Shown: piece after piece, positions 17,224-25,632 of the stretch | Numbering within the stretch: position 1 is the stretch's first letter | Layout: each line of letters starts with the position of its first letter | Assembly (NCBI RefSeq): GCF_021026095.1 | Contig: NZ_JAJNCU010000006.1 | Location: forward strand, 1-41,312 | Reading direction: 5' to 3' | Source of the DNA: Salinicoccus halitifaciens | GTDB lineage: Bacteria > Bacillota > Bacilli > Staphylococcales > Salinicoccaceae | DNA: 41,312 bases | The notes under the pieces: model-generated | Databases searched by the model: none | What the model saw: only the letters and a program-made list of their open reading frames with translations | Told to the model about the DNA's origin: nothing | Translations under genes and position numbers: made by a program

Positions 17224-17237
17224 TTCTTCAGTAACAC

Positions 17238-17278
17238 AAAAAAGACATTTGATGCCGCGGCATCAAATGTCTTTTTTT
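17238..17278. terminator. Bidirectional terminator between the two mnh operons
   Basis: A nearly perfect palindrome of about 40 bp centred on 17257-17258, with an A-run on one side and a T-run on the other, so it can end transcription from both sides. The stop codon of mnhG2 (17280-17278) touches its edge. Confidence 0.9.
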
Positions 17279-17658
17279 CATTCTCCGGAAGTTCTTTTCA
17301 ATTTTTCCTTTTCCCGTTCGATGTCCATCGCATCGCCAAGCTCATCAATCGAAGTGGCTTCCTCGAGCTTCACGTTTGTCCTGTAGGCCGAACGGTTGAC
17401 CGCAAGTGCTGCAAGAGGCGCCGTCATGAGGACGAATACGATCGTCAGAAGCAATTTAAAATTGAAATCGCCCTGTGTGACCAGAAAGAAGATGACGGCC
17501 CCGAACATGATGCTCATCACGCCGAGCGTGGAGCTCTTGCCCCCTGCGTGCGTCCTTGAGTAGACATCACGCAGCCTGATGAGGCCGATGGCACTGACGG
17601 ATATGAAGAAGGCCCCGACTATGACGAAGAAGCTCACAATGATTTCAGTTATCGTCAA
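17278..17658 (-). CDS. mnhG2: Mrp/Mnh antiporter subunit G, copy 2
   Basis: Counterpart of mnhG1; 126 aa from the chosen start, three helices, signature LIRLRDVYSRTHAGGKSSTLG. I prefer TTG at 17658, giving MTITEIIVS, because GAGGTG sits 6 nt upstream; the longer frame from a TTG at 17676 would place its start before that ribosome binding site. It overlaps mnhF2 by 14 nt. The hydrophilic tail is rich in lysine and glutamate, unlike the Asp-rich tail of copy 1. Confidence 0.9.
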   Translation of the reverse strand: MTITEIIVSFFVIVGAFFISVSAIGLIRLRDVYSRTHAGGKSSTLGVMSIMFGAVIFFLVTQGDFNFKLLLTIVFVLMTAPLAALAVNRSAYRTNVKLEEATSIDELGDAMDIEREKEKLKRTSGE

Positions 17659-17920
17659 TGACCACACCTCTTTCAATGAATTTCGCCATGGCGATTGTTC
17701 CGACGAATCCGATGATGGCGACGACTAATGCGATATCGTCATAGACGATGGTCTCCTGAAGCATCATGACCAGGCCGATGATGCCGATCAGCATCATGCC
17801 GAGTGTGTCCAGTGCAAGGATTCTGTCGCTTGTCGTCGGCCCGAGGACCGCCCGGGCGAGTACGACGAGCAGTGATGCAGAAGTCACTATAAGTGCCGCG
17901 TATAAAATGATATCGAACAT
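17645..17920 (-). CDS. mnhF2: Mrp/Mnh antiporter subunit F, copy 2
   Basis: 91-aa, three-helix membrane subunit with LARAVLGPTTSDRILALDTLG near residue 21 and the C-terminal motif FVGTIAMAKFIERGVV. GGAGGTGAC precedes the ATG, which overlaps the mnhE2 stop by one base (TAATG). Differs from mnhF1 chiefly by a shorter acidic tail. Confidence 0.92.
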   Translation of the reverse strand: MFDIILYAALIVTSASLLVVLARAVLGPTTSDRILALDTLGMMLIGIIGLVMMLQETIVYDDIALVVAIIGFVGTIAMAKFIERGVVIDDN

Positions 17921-18396
17921 TATTTCGTCACCTCCTTGATCGCTTTTTCAAACGATCCTTTGATCTGTGCCACCATTGCATCCTGATCATCCACATCGAT
18001 GGAATGGACGTAGATCGTCTTGCCGTCCGAAGAGAAATCCATGGATACGGTCCCCGGCGTCAAAGTGATCAATGCAGCGAGTGTCGAAATTTCCAGCTCC
18101 GTCTCGAGGGAAGTCTCCACTGCGATGATGCCCGGCTTATGGTTCATCCGCGGACGGAGCACGACTTTTGCAACATCGATGTTGGCTTTGATCATCTCGA
18201 TCAGAAATATCCATACAAGCCTTACGAATGCAATGACCCTTTCGAAATAAAAGTCGAACTCCATGAACCTTCTGAGCAGGAACAAAAGCAGGAGACCGAT
18301 GAGGAACCCGAAAACAAAATTGGGCATCGTGTAACTATCCTGCAAAAACATCCAAATAACCGCTATCAACAAATTAACCATGAATTGAAATGCCAT
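17920..18396 (-). CDS. mnhE2: Mrp/Mnh antiporter subunit E, copy 2
   Basis: 158-aa subunit with N-terminal helices and the conserved LITLTPGTVSMDFSSDGKT stretch near residue 110. AAGGAGTAG precedes the ATG. It starts 5 nt after the mnhD2 stop, whereas in copy 1 the two genes abut. Confidence 0.92.
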   Translation of the reverse strand: MAFQFMVNLLIAVIWMFLQDSYTMPNFVFGFLIGLLLLFLLRRFMEFDFYFERVIAFVRLVWIFLIEMIKANIDVAKVVLRPRMNHKPGIIAVETSLETELEISTLAALITLTPGTVSMDFSSDGKTIYVHSIDVDDQDAMVAQIKGSFEKAIKEVTK

Positions 18397-18401
18397 ATCA
18401 T

Positions 18402-19886
18402 CTACTCCTTAAGTACCGCATCCACATAATTCGACGGCTCCAGAATCTGTTCTGCGATGTGCAGTGAATATGTGAAGATCGGTTCAGCTGCAAGTCCCAG
18501 TATGACTGAGAATGCCACGAGTGGTGCGATTGGTATCAACAGATTGGTCACTGATGTATTGTACTGGCGATCGGTCAGTTTATTCTCGCCCCAGAAGACA
18601 TACCCGAAGATTTTCATCATGGAGATGAGTGTCAGCAGGCCGACAAGCAGCGCCACGCCTGAAATGACCCACTGGCCTTCCTGGAAACCGCCCAGGATGA
18701 TCGGGAACTTACTGAAGAACCCGCTGAGCGGCGGTATGCCTGCAAGTGAGATCGCGGCGATGAAGAACGACCAGGTCAGCACAGGGTGCGACTTGATGAG
18801 GCCGCCCATCTCCTTGATGTTCGTGGTGCCAGTGATCTTCTCCGTCGCTCCCGCAAGGAGGAAGAGCGCAGTCTTCACGAACATATGGTGGACGATGTAG
18901 TAGATGGCACCGGCCACCGCGAGCGGTGTGAAGATGCCGAGTCCCATGACCATATACCCGACCTGGGATATGATGTGGTAGGACAGTATGCGCTTGAAGT
19001 CGAACTGCGACACGGCACCGAGCACCCCGAACAGCATCGTGAACCCGGCGACCGTCACGATGAGGCCTTTATGCGTGAACATCGGTTCATGATAGAAAAT
19101 CAGCGTGAACATGCGGATGATCGCATAGATCCCGACCTTCGTGAGCAGACCCCCGAACAGCGCCGCAAGTGCGGCAGGCGGGCCGAAATATGCTCTCGGC
19201 AGCCAGAAGTACAGCGGGAAAAGTGCCCCTTTGGCGGCGAATACGATGAAGAACATCACGCCCACCACGGTGAGGATTCCCGGCTGTTCAAGCTGCGCCA
19301 CCCTCTCGGACAGGTGCGCGAAGTTCAGCGTACCCGTGATGGAGTAGATCCACGCGACCGCCATGACGAACAGGGCGGATCCGAAGATGTTCAAAATGAC
19401 ATACTTGAACGACTCACGCAGCTGGTATTTCGTGCCCCCGTTGACGATCAGGACATAGGAGGACAGCAGCATGACTTCGAAGAATACGAATAAGTTGAAT
19501 ATATCCCCCGTGAGGAATGACCCATTCACCCCGACCAGCAGGAAGAAGTAGAATGGGTAGAAATAATATCTCTCACGCTGTTTTGAAATCGTCCCGAATG
19601 CAAAGAAAAGACAGGATGCACCGAGTATGCTCGTTATGAGGAGCATGAGTGCTGCCAGGTTGTCCAGCACGAGCGTGATACCGTAAGGTGCCGCCCAGTC
19701 ACCGGCCTCCAGTATGACCGTGTCCTGCTGGTAGGCCATGACCGCCAGATAGGCCGACAGGCCCACCATGGCAAGCACACTTACACCACTGATGATTCTC
19801 TGTGCCCTGGATTTTTTGGCAAAGAAGACGAGCACTGCTCCGATGATGAATGGAAATATTATAGGTAAAATGATCAAGTTACTCAT
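18402..19886 (-). CDS. mnhD2: Mrp/Mnh antiporter subunit D, copy 2
   Basis: 494-aa NuoM/N-like antiporter subunit. The conserved glutamate lies in LFVFFEVMLLSSYVLI and the lysines in FAAKGALFPLYFWLPR and LLTKVGIYA, so the proton path seems intact. GAGAGGAGAG precedes the ATG and the start overlaps mnhC2 by 8 nt. Confidence 0.95.
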   Translation of the reverse strand: MSNLIILPIIFPFIIGAVLVFFAKKSRAQRIISGVSVLAMVGLSAYLAVMAYQQDTVILEAGDWAAPYGITLVLDNLAALMLLITSILGASCLFFAFGTISKQRERYYFYPFYFFLLVGVNGSFLTGDIFNLFVFFEVMLLSSYVLIVNGGTKYQLRESFKYVILNIFGSALFVMAVAWIYSITGTLNFAHLSERVAQLEQPGILTVVGVMFFIVFAAKGALFPLYFWLPRAYFGPPAALAALFGGLLTKVGIYAIIRMFTLIFYHEPMFTHKGLIVTVAGFTMLFGVLGAVSQFDFKRILSYHIISQVGYMVMGLGIFTPLAVAGAIYYIVHHMFVKTALFLLAGATEKITGTTNIKEMGGLIKSHPVLTWSFFIAAISLAGIPPLSGFFSKFPIILGGFQEGQWVISGVALLVGLLTLISMMKIFGYVFWGENKLTDRQYNTSVTNLLIPIAPLVAFSVILGLAAEPIFTYSLHIAEQILEPSNYVDAVLKE

Positions 19887-20217
19887 CTTTCTCTCCTCTC
19901 AGGTCGTAAAGATCCACAGTCTTGTGCTCCTGATACGTCCGGTAGACGAGCACGGATACGAATGCCGTGATACCGAAGTTGATGACGATCGCTGTCAGGA
20001 TCAGCGCCTGCGGAAGTGGATCCGCATATGCTTCCGCTTCAAGGAACAACAGCGGCGGTGCGCCCCTCTGCAGACCTGCCATGGTGAACAGTATGAGATG
20101 GACACTGTGGGACAGGAGCAGGGTTCCAATGAGCACCCGGATGATGTTTCTTGAGAACATCAGGTAAACGGCTACGGCAAACAATATGCCGATGACTACC
20201 GACATTAGTATTTCCAT
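19879..20217 (-). CDS. mnhC2: Mrp/Mnh antiporter subunit C, copy 2
   Basis: 112-aa NuoK-like subunit with DPLPQALILTAIVINFG near residue 66. One-base overlap with mnhB2 (TAATG) and 8-nt overlap with mnhD2, as in copy 1. GAGGATG lies upstream of the ATG. Confidence 0.94.
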   Translation of the reverse strand: MEILMSVVIGILFAVAVYLMFSRNIIRVLIGTLLLSHSVHLILFTMAGLQRGAPPLLFLEAEAYADPLPQALILTAIVINFGITAFVSVLVYRTYQEHKTVDLYDLRGEKDE

Positions 20218-20648
20218 TAAGAATCATCCTCCACTATCGTCAGTATGAATGTCATCGCAGCACCCACAACCAGCAGGTAGACGCCGAGATCGAAGATCAG
20301 TGCGGTCGTCAGCTCCACCTCTCCGAAGAAAGGCAGCTGGAAGTAGTCGAAGAACTGCTTCAGGTAAGGATAGCCGGCAATCCAGGAAATGATGCCCGTC
20401 GATACGGCAAGCAGCAGCCCGATGCTCATCATATAGGTGTAGTTGAACGGCAGCGCTGCCTTGATGCGGTCGATGCCGAACACAAGATAAATCACGAGTA
20501 TTGCGATGGCGCTCATCAGACCGCCGATGAACCCGCCCCCCGGCGCGTTATGCCCGGAGAAGAAGAGATATATGGAGAAGGTCACGACGATGATCGCGAT
20601 CATTCTGATGAAGACGCGGAACATCATATCATTCGGTTCTTTTATCAT
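20217..20648 (-). CDS. mnhB2: Mrp/Mnh antiporter subunit B, copy 2
   Basis: 143-aa membrane subunit, with FSGHNAPGGGFIGGLMSAIAI near residue 28 and four helices. It lacks the basic N-terminal extension of mnhB1. ATGA overlap with mnhA2. Confidence 0.94.
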   Translation of the reverse strand: MIKEPNDMMFRVFIRMIAIIVVTFSIYLFFSGHNAPGGGFIGGLMSAIAILVIYLVFGIDRIKAALPFNYTYMMSIGLLLAVSTGIISWIAGYPYLKQFFDYFQLPFFGEVELTTALIFDLGVYLLVVGAAMTFILTIVEDDS

Positions 20649-23062
20649 ACATCATCACTCTCCCTGACTTTTAATTTGATCAGTGATACCACGCCCAAAG
20701 CCGCTATGCCGAGCACGAGCAGCTCAAGCATGGTATCCAGGCCACGGAAGTCGACCAGGACGACGTTGACCATATTGTATCCGCCGGCCAGTATTTTGGA
20801 ATTCTCTATATAGTATTCGGATATCGCAGCAAGCGACGTCGTCTGACCGAATGTGAAGGCACTGATCGACACCAGTGTGACCATGAGCCCCGCAAGGCCT
20901 GCGATGACGATGTTGATCGTCTTGGTCAGCGGTGTGATGTCATCCTTGGTCAGGTTCGGCAGGTGATAGAACACTGCCATGAACAGGAGAACCGAGACGG
21001 TCTCCACCATCAGCTGCGTCAGTGCAAGGTCCGGCGCCCTGAATACCGTGAATATGAAGGCGACCAGGAAACCGGCAAATCCTGCCAGTATGATTGCAGT
21101 CATCCTGTTGTTCACTTTCGGAAGCAGCAGCACCGTGATGACGAGTGCACCCAGGATGAAGTACATGAAGATGTCGATGTCACTTGCATTATCCATACCG
21201 AAATGGAAGCCTTCGAAGCGGAACATCGTATAGAACATGATGCCGACGATGAACAGCAGCATATACACCAGGTAATCCCGGAGCATGCCCGTCATCTGGG
21301 CACGGGTCAATATCTGCGAGCCTTTGATCAATAAATCATAGCCATTGTCGTAGGCAGCCGTCATGATATCCCGCTCCCTCTGATAGATGCCGAGCTTCGA
21401 CCATTTGTCCATCGTGATGTAGACGACGATTCCAAGTGCGACCGCACCCGCCGTCATCATCAGCTCAAGGTTGATGCCGTGCCAGTGGTATATATCCACA
21501 TAGAATGCCGATCCTTCGCTCAATATGCCCGGGAGTATCGACATCATCGCCGGTTCGATGATCGTATAAGCCAGCATATTCGGGAAGATGCTGATGAGCA
21601 GCACTGCAACAGCCAGCACGATCGGACTGATCAGCAGACCTGCAGGTGCTTCGTGAACTTTCTTGACTGGAAGTGCCTCCGGCTTGAATTTGCCCCTGAA
21701 CGTCCTGAAGAAGATGATTGCACTGTAGGCAAAAGTGAATATGCTTGCGATCCAAGCGACGACCGGCAGAATCATGCCGATCGTATCACCATTCCACATA
21801 TCGTACTGCACGACATTCGTGATCCCCGTAAAGAACAGCTCCTTGCTCAGGAATCCGTTGAACGGCGGGAGGCCCGCCATCGCTGCAAGACCGATGAATG
21901 AAATAGTGGCCGTGACCGGCATGATGGTCATCAGGCCGCCGAGCTTCCTGATATCCCTTGTACCCGTTTCATGGTCGACGATTCCCGCCACCATGAACAG
22001 GCTGCCTTTGAACGTTGCATGGTTGATCAGATGGAAAATTGCGGCAAGTATCGCCGTCGTATACAACGCATTATCCCCGTCCATATAGTAGAACGCGGCC
22101 GATCCCGCACCGAGCAGGCTCATGATCATACCGAGCTGACTGACCGTTGAAAATGCGAGTATCGCTTTTAAGTCCTTCTGCCTCACCGCCGAGACGGCGC
22201 CCCACAACATGGTGAAGATACCGAAGGATGTGATGATCCAGAACCATTCGGCACCACCGGCGAACACCGGCGTCATACGTGCCACAAGGTAGATTCCCGC
22301 CTTGACCATGGTTGCGGAGTGCAGGTACGCACTGACCGGCGTCGGTGCTTCCATCGCATCCGGCAGCCAGATATGGAACGGGAACTGTGCCGACTTCGTG
22401 AATGCACCGAGCAGGACAAGTATCATCGCTGCAAGGAACAGATCATGCCCCAATATGACATCGGCATTCCCGACCATCTCCCTGATGCTGAAAGTGCCGG
22501 CCATCACATAAAGCAGCGAGAAGCCCCCGAGCATCGAAAGCCCGCCGAAGACCGTGATGTACATGGATTTCTGTGCACCGTACACCGATGCTTTCTTCGA
22601 GTACCAGTAGCTGATCAGCAGCGCTGATGAAATACTTGTAATCTCCCAGAATACATACAGCACGATGATGTTGTCGGAAAGGACCACACCAAGCATTGCG
22701 CCCATGAACAACAGTATGTAGACGTAGAAATGGTTGAGCCTTTCCTTTTTCCCTGCCAGATAGAAGATCGAATAGAGGATGACGAGCGTCCCTATCCCGG
22801 TGATCAGCAGAGCGAACAACAGGCTCAGGCCGTCGACATACAAATCGAAGTTGATGCCGAGTGACGGCACCCATTCCATCCGCTGCAGCTCATCCCGTCC
22901 ATCTGAAGTCACTGATATGAACGACAGGAAATAGATGAACAGAATGAGTGGTACGAATAATACGAACCAGCCCGTGTGGATCTTCCTAATGTATTTGAAT
23001 AAAAATGGCACCAGTACAGCAAATAAGAAGGGTGCAAGTACTGCAAAATGTAAAAAAGTCAT
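20645..23062 (-). CDS. mnhA2: Mrp/Mnh antiporter subunit A, copy 2
   Basis: 805-aa large subunit, NuoL-like with the C-terminal MbhD/E-like extension. It keeps YVFWEITSISSALLISYW and HSATMVKAG, so the antiporter core should work. The ATG at 23062 (MTFLHFAVLAP) is chosen for GGGGGAAC upstream; a longer in-frame version to 23116 has no such site. It is clearly paralogous to mnhA1 over its whole length and more like it than I would expect from the S. aureus mnhA1/mnhA2 pair, which suggests a separate duplication. The gene follows a long structured leader. Confidence 0.96.
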   Translation of the reverse strand: MTFLHFAVLAPFLFAVLVPFLFKYIRKIHTGWFVLFVPLILFIYFLSFISVTSDGRDELQRMEWVPSLGINFDLYVDGLSLLFALLITGIGTLVILYSIFYLAGKKERLNHFYVYILLFMGAMLGVVLSDNIIVLYVFWEITSISSALLISYWYSKKASVYGAQKSMYITVFGGLSMLGGFSLLYVMAGTFSIREMVGNADVILGHDLFLAAMILVLLGAFTKSAQFPFHIWLPDAMEAPTPVSAYLHSATMVKAGIYLVARMTPVFAGGAEWFWIITSFGIFTMLWGAVSAVRQKDLKAILAFSTVSQLGMIMSLLGAGSAAFYYMDGDNALYTTAILAAIFHLINHATFKGSLFMVAGIVDHETGTRDIRKLGGLMTIMPVTATISFIGLAAMAGLPPFNGFLSKELFFTGITNVVQYDMWNGDTIGMILPVVAWIASIFTFAYSAIIFFRTFRGKFKPEALPVKKVHEAPAGLLISPIVLAVAVLLISIFPNMLAYTIIEPAMMSILPGILSEGSAFYVDIYHWHGINLELMMTAGAVALGIVVYITMDKWSKLGIYQRERDIMTAAYDNGYDLLIKGSQILTRAQMTGMLRDYLVYMLLFIVGIMFYTMFRFEGFHFGMDNASDIDIFMYFILGALVITVLLLPKVNNRMTAIILAGFAGFLVAFIFTVFRAPDLALTQLMVETVSVLLFMAVFYHLPNLTKDDITPLTKTINIVIAGLAGLMVTLVSISAFTFGQTTSLAAISEYYIENSKILAGGYNMVNVVLVDFRGLDTMLELLVLGIAALGVVSLIKLKVRESDDV

Positions 23063-23276
23063 CTCTGTTCCCCCAATATCTCTGATAAAGATCATTTCTT
23101 TTATTTTCAAGGGCATTCCAAATAAAAAAAGAAGCCCTCGTCAAAAAAGGCATAGTTATGCCTTGGTGACAGACTCCTCCAGATTTCACTATATTGCGCA
23201 TATAGATTTGATTAAGAATTTTCAGTTATCGACAGTCGCCGCCGACTGTCCATTTCTTACAAAAACCATCATAACA
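23063..23276 (-). promoter_or_regulatory. Promoter and long structured leader of the mnh2 operon
   Basis: The minus strand has an extended -10, TGTTATGAT (23276-23268), giving a leader of about 200 nt before mnhA2. It contains an 8-bp hairpin with a GCGG loop (23231-23250), a small hairpin CTATA/TATAG (23189-23205), an orphan GGAGGAG (23180-23174) with no start codon behind it, a terminator-like hairpin (23143-23164) and a third stem GAGGGC/GCCCTT (about 23109-23139). I do not recognise a known riboswitch class. The remaining bases up to the thioesterase stop at 23371 show nothing else. Confidence 0.55.
23143..23164 (-). terminator. Terminator-like hairpin inside the mnh2 leader
   Basis: A perfect 8-bp stem (AAGGCATA with TATGCCTT, two-base loop) followed by a U-run on the minus strand. 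It lies about 80 nt before mnhA2 and after the promoter, so it could attenuate the operon. Part of it (GGCAT) could instead pair with ATGCC near 23112-23117. Confidence 0.55.
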
Positions 23277-23370
23277 AAAAATCCGGTGATTTGTACAATA
23301 AAAATGGATTTGTAAGTGTATTGATACTGTTTTTATGAGTTATTTTATACTAATGGGACTCATTACACAT

Positions 23371-23757
23371 TTATCTTTTCTTCTTTACAGCCATCGTGCA
23401 TCTTGAAACACATGTGAGGTTATCATCGTCATCCGTGATGTCTATCTCCCATACCTGTGTGCTCTTTCCCCTGTGGCGCATCCTGGCCGTCGCATAGATC
23501 ATGCCGTCCCGGACCGTCCTCAGGTGGTTGGCATTGATTTCCATGCCAAATGCAATCTCATCATTCCCGATCAGCCTGGACGCCCCGACGGATGCCGCCG
23601 TCTCTGCAAGCACGACATTCGCCCCGCCGTGGATGAAACCTTTCGTCTGATGCACTTTCGGGGTGATCGGCATGGACATCACCATGTGCCCATCCGATTC
23701 CTCCACCACTTCGATGTTCAAAAACTCAAGCAGGTTCGAAGGCTCTTTTCCTGTCAT
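23371..23757 (-). CDS. Hotdog-fold acyl-CoA thioesterase (PaaI/YuxO-like)
   Basis: 128-aa cytoplasmic hotdog thioesterase. The catalytic-loop motif GFIHGGANVVLAETAAS lies at about 40-56, with H43, two glycines and E52 in the expected places. Close relatives hydrolyse aromatic acyl-CoAs, including 1,4-dihydroxy-2-naphthoyl-CoA in menaquinone synthesis; the true substrate is open. The start overlaps the pepA stop by 4 nt (ATGA), so the two are co-translated. Confidence 0.87.
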   Translation of the reverse strand: MTGKEPSNLLEFLNIEVVEESDGHMVMSMPITPKVHQTKGFIHGGANVVLAETAASVGASRLIGNDEIAFGMEINANHLRTVRDGMIYATARMRHRGKSTQVWEIDITDDDDNLTCVSRCTMAVKKKR

Positions 23758-25235
23758 ATCAAATCACCCTCCACCGCTTTGATCACTGATCTGATCAATA
23801 CGCCCGTCGCACCTTTTGGACCGTAGGCATTCGCTTTGGACTGTGTCGCAGTGCCCGCGATGTCGAAATGGATCCAAGGGCTGCCATTTGCGAACTGTCT
23901 GATGAAACATGCCGCAAAAGATGCCCTGCCGGGCTTTTCAACGTGGTTCACGAGGTCTGCGACTGCCGATGATTTCACTTTCTGCTCTTCTATATCATCA
24001 AGCGGCAGCCTCCAAAGCCGCTCACCCGTCTCTTCTGCAAGTCCGGCTATCGGTGCGATGAGATCGCCGCCTTTATTGGTGAACACACCTGTACGTTCCT
24101 CACCGATCGCCGCAATCACCGCCCCTGTCAGGGTGGCGAAATCCATGATGACGCGCGGCGAGTACTGGGAGGCGTGATGGACCGCATCCCCGAGGACCAG
24201 CCTGCCTTCCGCATCCGTGTTCTTCACTTCGACGGTCTGGCCGCTGAGCGACGTGAATACATCATCCGGTTTCATCGCATTCCCGCTGATCATATTCTCG
24301 GCAAGCACGACAGTCGCCACCACATGCACAGGCAGCTCAAGTGCCATGATGCCGTGGATCATGCCGAGGACATTCGCAGCCCCGCTCAAATCATATTTCA
24401 TACCCGGCATGCCGGTCTTGCCTTTGATCGAATAACCGCCGGAATCATAGGTGATGCCTTTGCCGACAAGTGCGACAGGCTTCACATCATAGGCATCCGG
24501 ATGGCGGTATTCCACCGTCACCAGGCGGGGTTTATTGTCGGATGCCTTGCCGACGGCGGTGATGAGGCCATAGCCTTCATCATTCAGATCGAACTCGTCC
24601 TTGATGTCGATTTTCGTATGCCTGCTGCCTTTGAATGCCGCAGAAATCTTTTCCGTCATTATTTCCGGCGTCATGAAATTCGGGGGTGTCTCCGAGAACA
24701 CCCGCGCAAAATTGACGCTCTCCCCGATCACCCTGCCGTATGACACATATTCCTCGACCGGTTCTTTTGATGTGATGGTCAATTCAAAGTCGGTCAGGAA
24801 CGGGTTTTCATCCTGATGCTTTTTACCCGTATATTCGAATATGCTGACGTTGGACATGTAGCCGATCGCTTCGGCAGTCGTCCTCACATCGTGGCCGAAC
24901 GTATCGAACATCAGGGAGGCGCTCGCCGCTTCCTTCTTCTTCAAGTACTGGAACAGCCGGCCGAACACCTTATGTATCCTGTGGCTCGTCAGCTCACCGG
25001 TCTTCCCGAGGCCGATCGCCACCACCTTTTTCACTTCCGTCTGGATCGTCACACCTGTGGATGTGATCTCCCCGAATTCCGTCGATAAAACCCTTTCATT
25101 GATGAGCTCACGAAGCACCCCGTTCAATAAAGAGTCCACCTCATCAAAGTTCGGCAGATTTTCGGGACGCTCCGGAAGACCAATTATGATTGGATCTTTT
25201 GATGCTTCATATCTTTCCTGAAATTTAAAATTCAT
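23754..25235 (-). CDS. pepA: Leucyl aminopeptidase, M17 family
   Basis: Removes N-terminal residues from peptides using two metal ions in a cytoplasmic hexamer. 493 aa. The metal and active-site residues align with the family: K259 and D264 in GKGITYDSGG, K271, D282, then D341, E343 and R345 in NTDAEGRL. The ATG at 25235 has AGGGGAG upstream; an upstream in-frame start near 25271 has none. It lies 13 nt after the YuiB-like gene and overlaps the thioesterase gene, forming a three-gene unit. Confidence 0.95.
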   Translation of the reverse strand: MNFKFQERYEASKDPIIIGLPERPENLPNFDEVDSLLNGVLRELINERVLSTEFGEITSTGVTIQTEVKKVVAIGLGKTGELTSHRIHKVFGRLFQYLKKKEAASASLMFDTFGHDVRTTAEAIGYMSNVSIFEYTGKKHQDENPFLTDFELTITSKEPVEEYVSYGRVIGESVNFARVFSETPPNFMTPEIMTEKISAAFKGSRHTKIDIKDEFDLNDEGYGLITAVGKASDNKPRLVTVEYRHPDAYDVKPVALVGKGITYDSGGYSIKGKTGMPGMKYDLSGAANVLGMIHGIMALELPVHVVATVVLAENMISGNAMKPDDVFTSLSGQTVEVKNTDAEGRLVLGDAVHHASQYSPRVIMDFATLTGAVIAAIGEERTGVFTNKGGDLIAPIAGLAEETGERLWRLPLDDIEEQKVKSSAVADLVNHVEKPGRASFAACFIRQFANGSPWIHFDIAGTATQSKANAYGPKGATGVLIRSVIKAVEGDLI

Positions 25236-25248
25236 TGCACTTCTCCCC

Positions 25249-25569
25249 TTAGAACATTTTGTAACCCGCATTCCTCAAATAACGTATTGTCACCCCAGCA
25301 AGGACCACTCCGGCAAATCCGCTTCCAAGCATCAGTATATCAGGTAAAGAAAGTCCTGCAATACCTTCATAGGCTGCCTGGAAAGATGCCCCGGGACGGG
25401 TGAAATACTGGAAGGTCGATATGCCGTCCATCAATAGGACGATGATGAACGGATAAACGACCACCATCAGCCATGTCACCTTCAAAATCATGTTCAATAT
25501 AAAGCTGATGCCGTAGAAAAGCACGAAAAATAAAATCATAGAGATGACCAGTTGAATTATCGTTGCCAC
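25249..25569 (-). CDS. YuiB-like putative membrane protein
   Basis: 106-aa hydrophobic protein with three predicted helices (about 2-24, 27-47 and 75-97) resembling YuiB of Bacillus, a conserved protein of unknown function found near NADH dehydrogenase genes. The start is GTG at 25569, preceded by GGAGG about 10 nt upstream. That ribosome binding site follows immediately after the ndh terminator U-run, leaving no room for a separate promoter. Confidence 0.75.
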   Translation of the reverse strand: MATIIQLVISMILFFVLFYGISFILNMILKVTWLMVVVYPFIIVLLMDGISTFQYFTRPGASFQAAYEGIAGLSLPDILMLGSGFAGVVLAGVTIRYLRNAGYKMF

Positions 25570-25584
25570 TTGTTTTGAACCTCC

Positions 25585-25622
25585 AAAAAACAGGCATGGG
25601 CAAGAAACTCGCCCATGCCTGT
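25585..25622 (-). terminator. Terminator between ndh and the YuiB-like gene
   Basis: A perfect 12-bp stem (ACAGGCATGGGC with GCCCATGCCTGT, nine-base loop) followed by six U on the minus strand. The YuiB-like ribosome binding site starts at the end of the U-run. Confidence 0.88.
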
Positions 25623-25632
25623 TCATCACTTT

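Noticed and set aside
18786-19493. 235-codon plus-strand frame within mnhD2
   Set aside because: Highly charged, Asp/His/Arg-rich peptide typical of the reverse reading of a membrane protein gene.
11370-23116. Respiratory Complex I (nuo) genes
   Set aside because: NuoL/M/N/K-like subunits are present, but the A-G gene order, sizes and absence of hydrophilic Fe-S and flavin subunits identify Mrp antiporters.
22986-23201. 71-codon open frame covering the mnh2 leader
   Set aside because: It runs through the terminator-like hairpin and into mnhA2, has no ribosome binding site, and the peptide resembles no family; RNA structure explains the region better.
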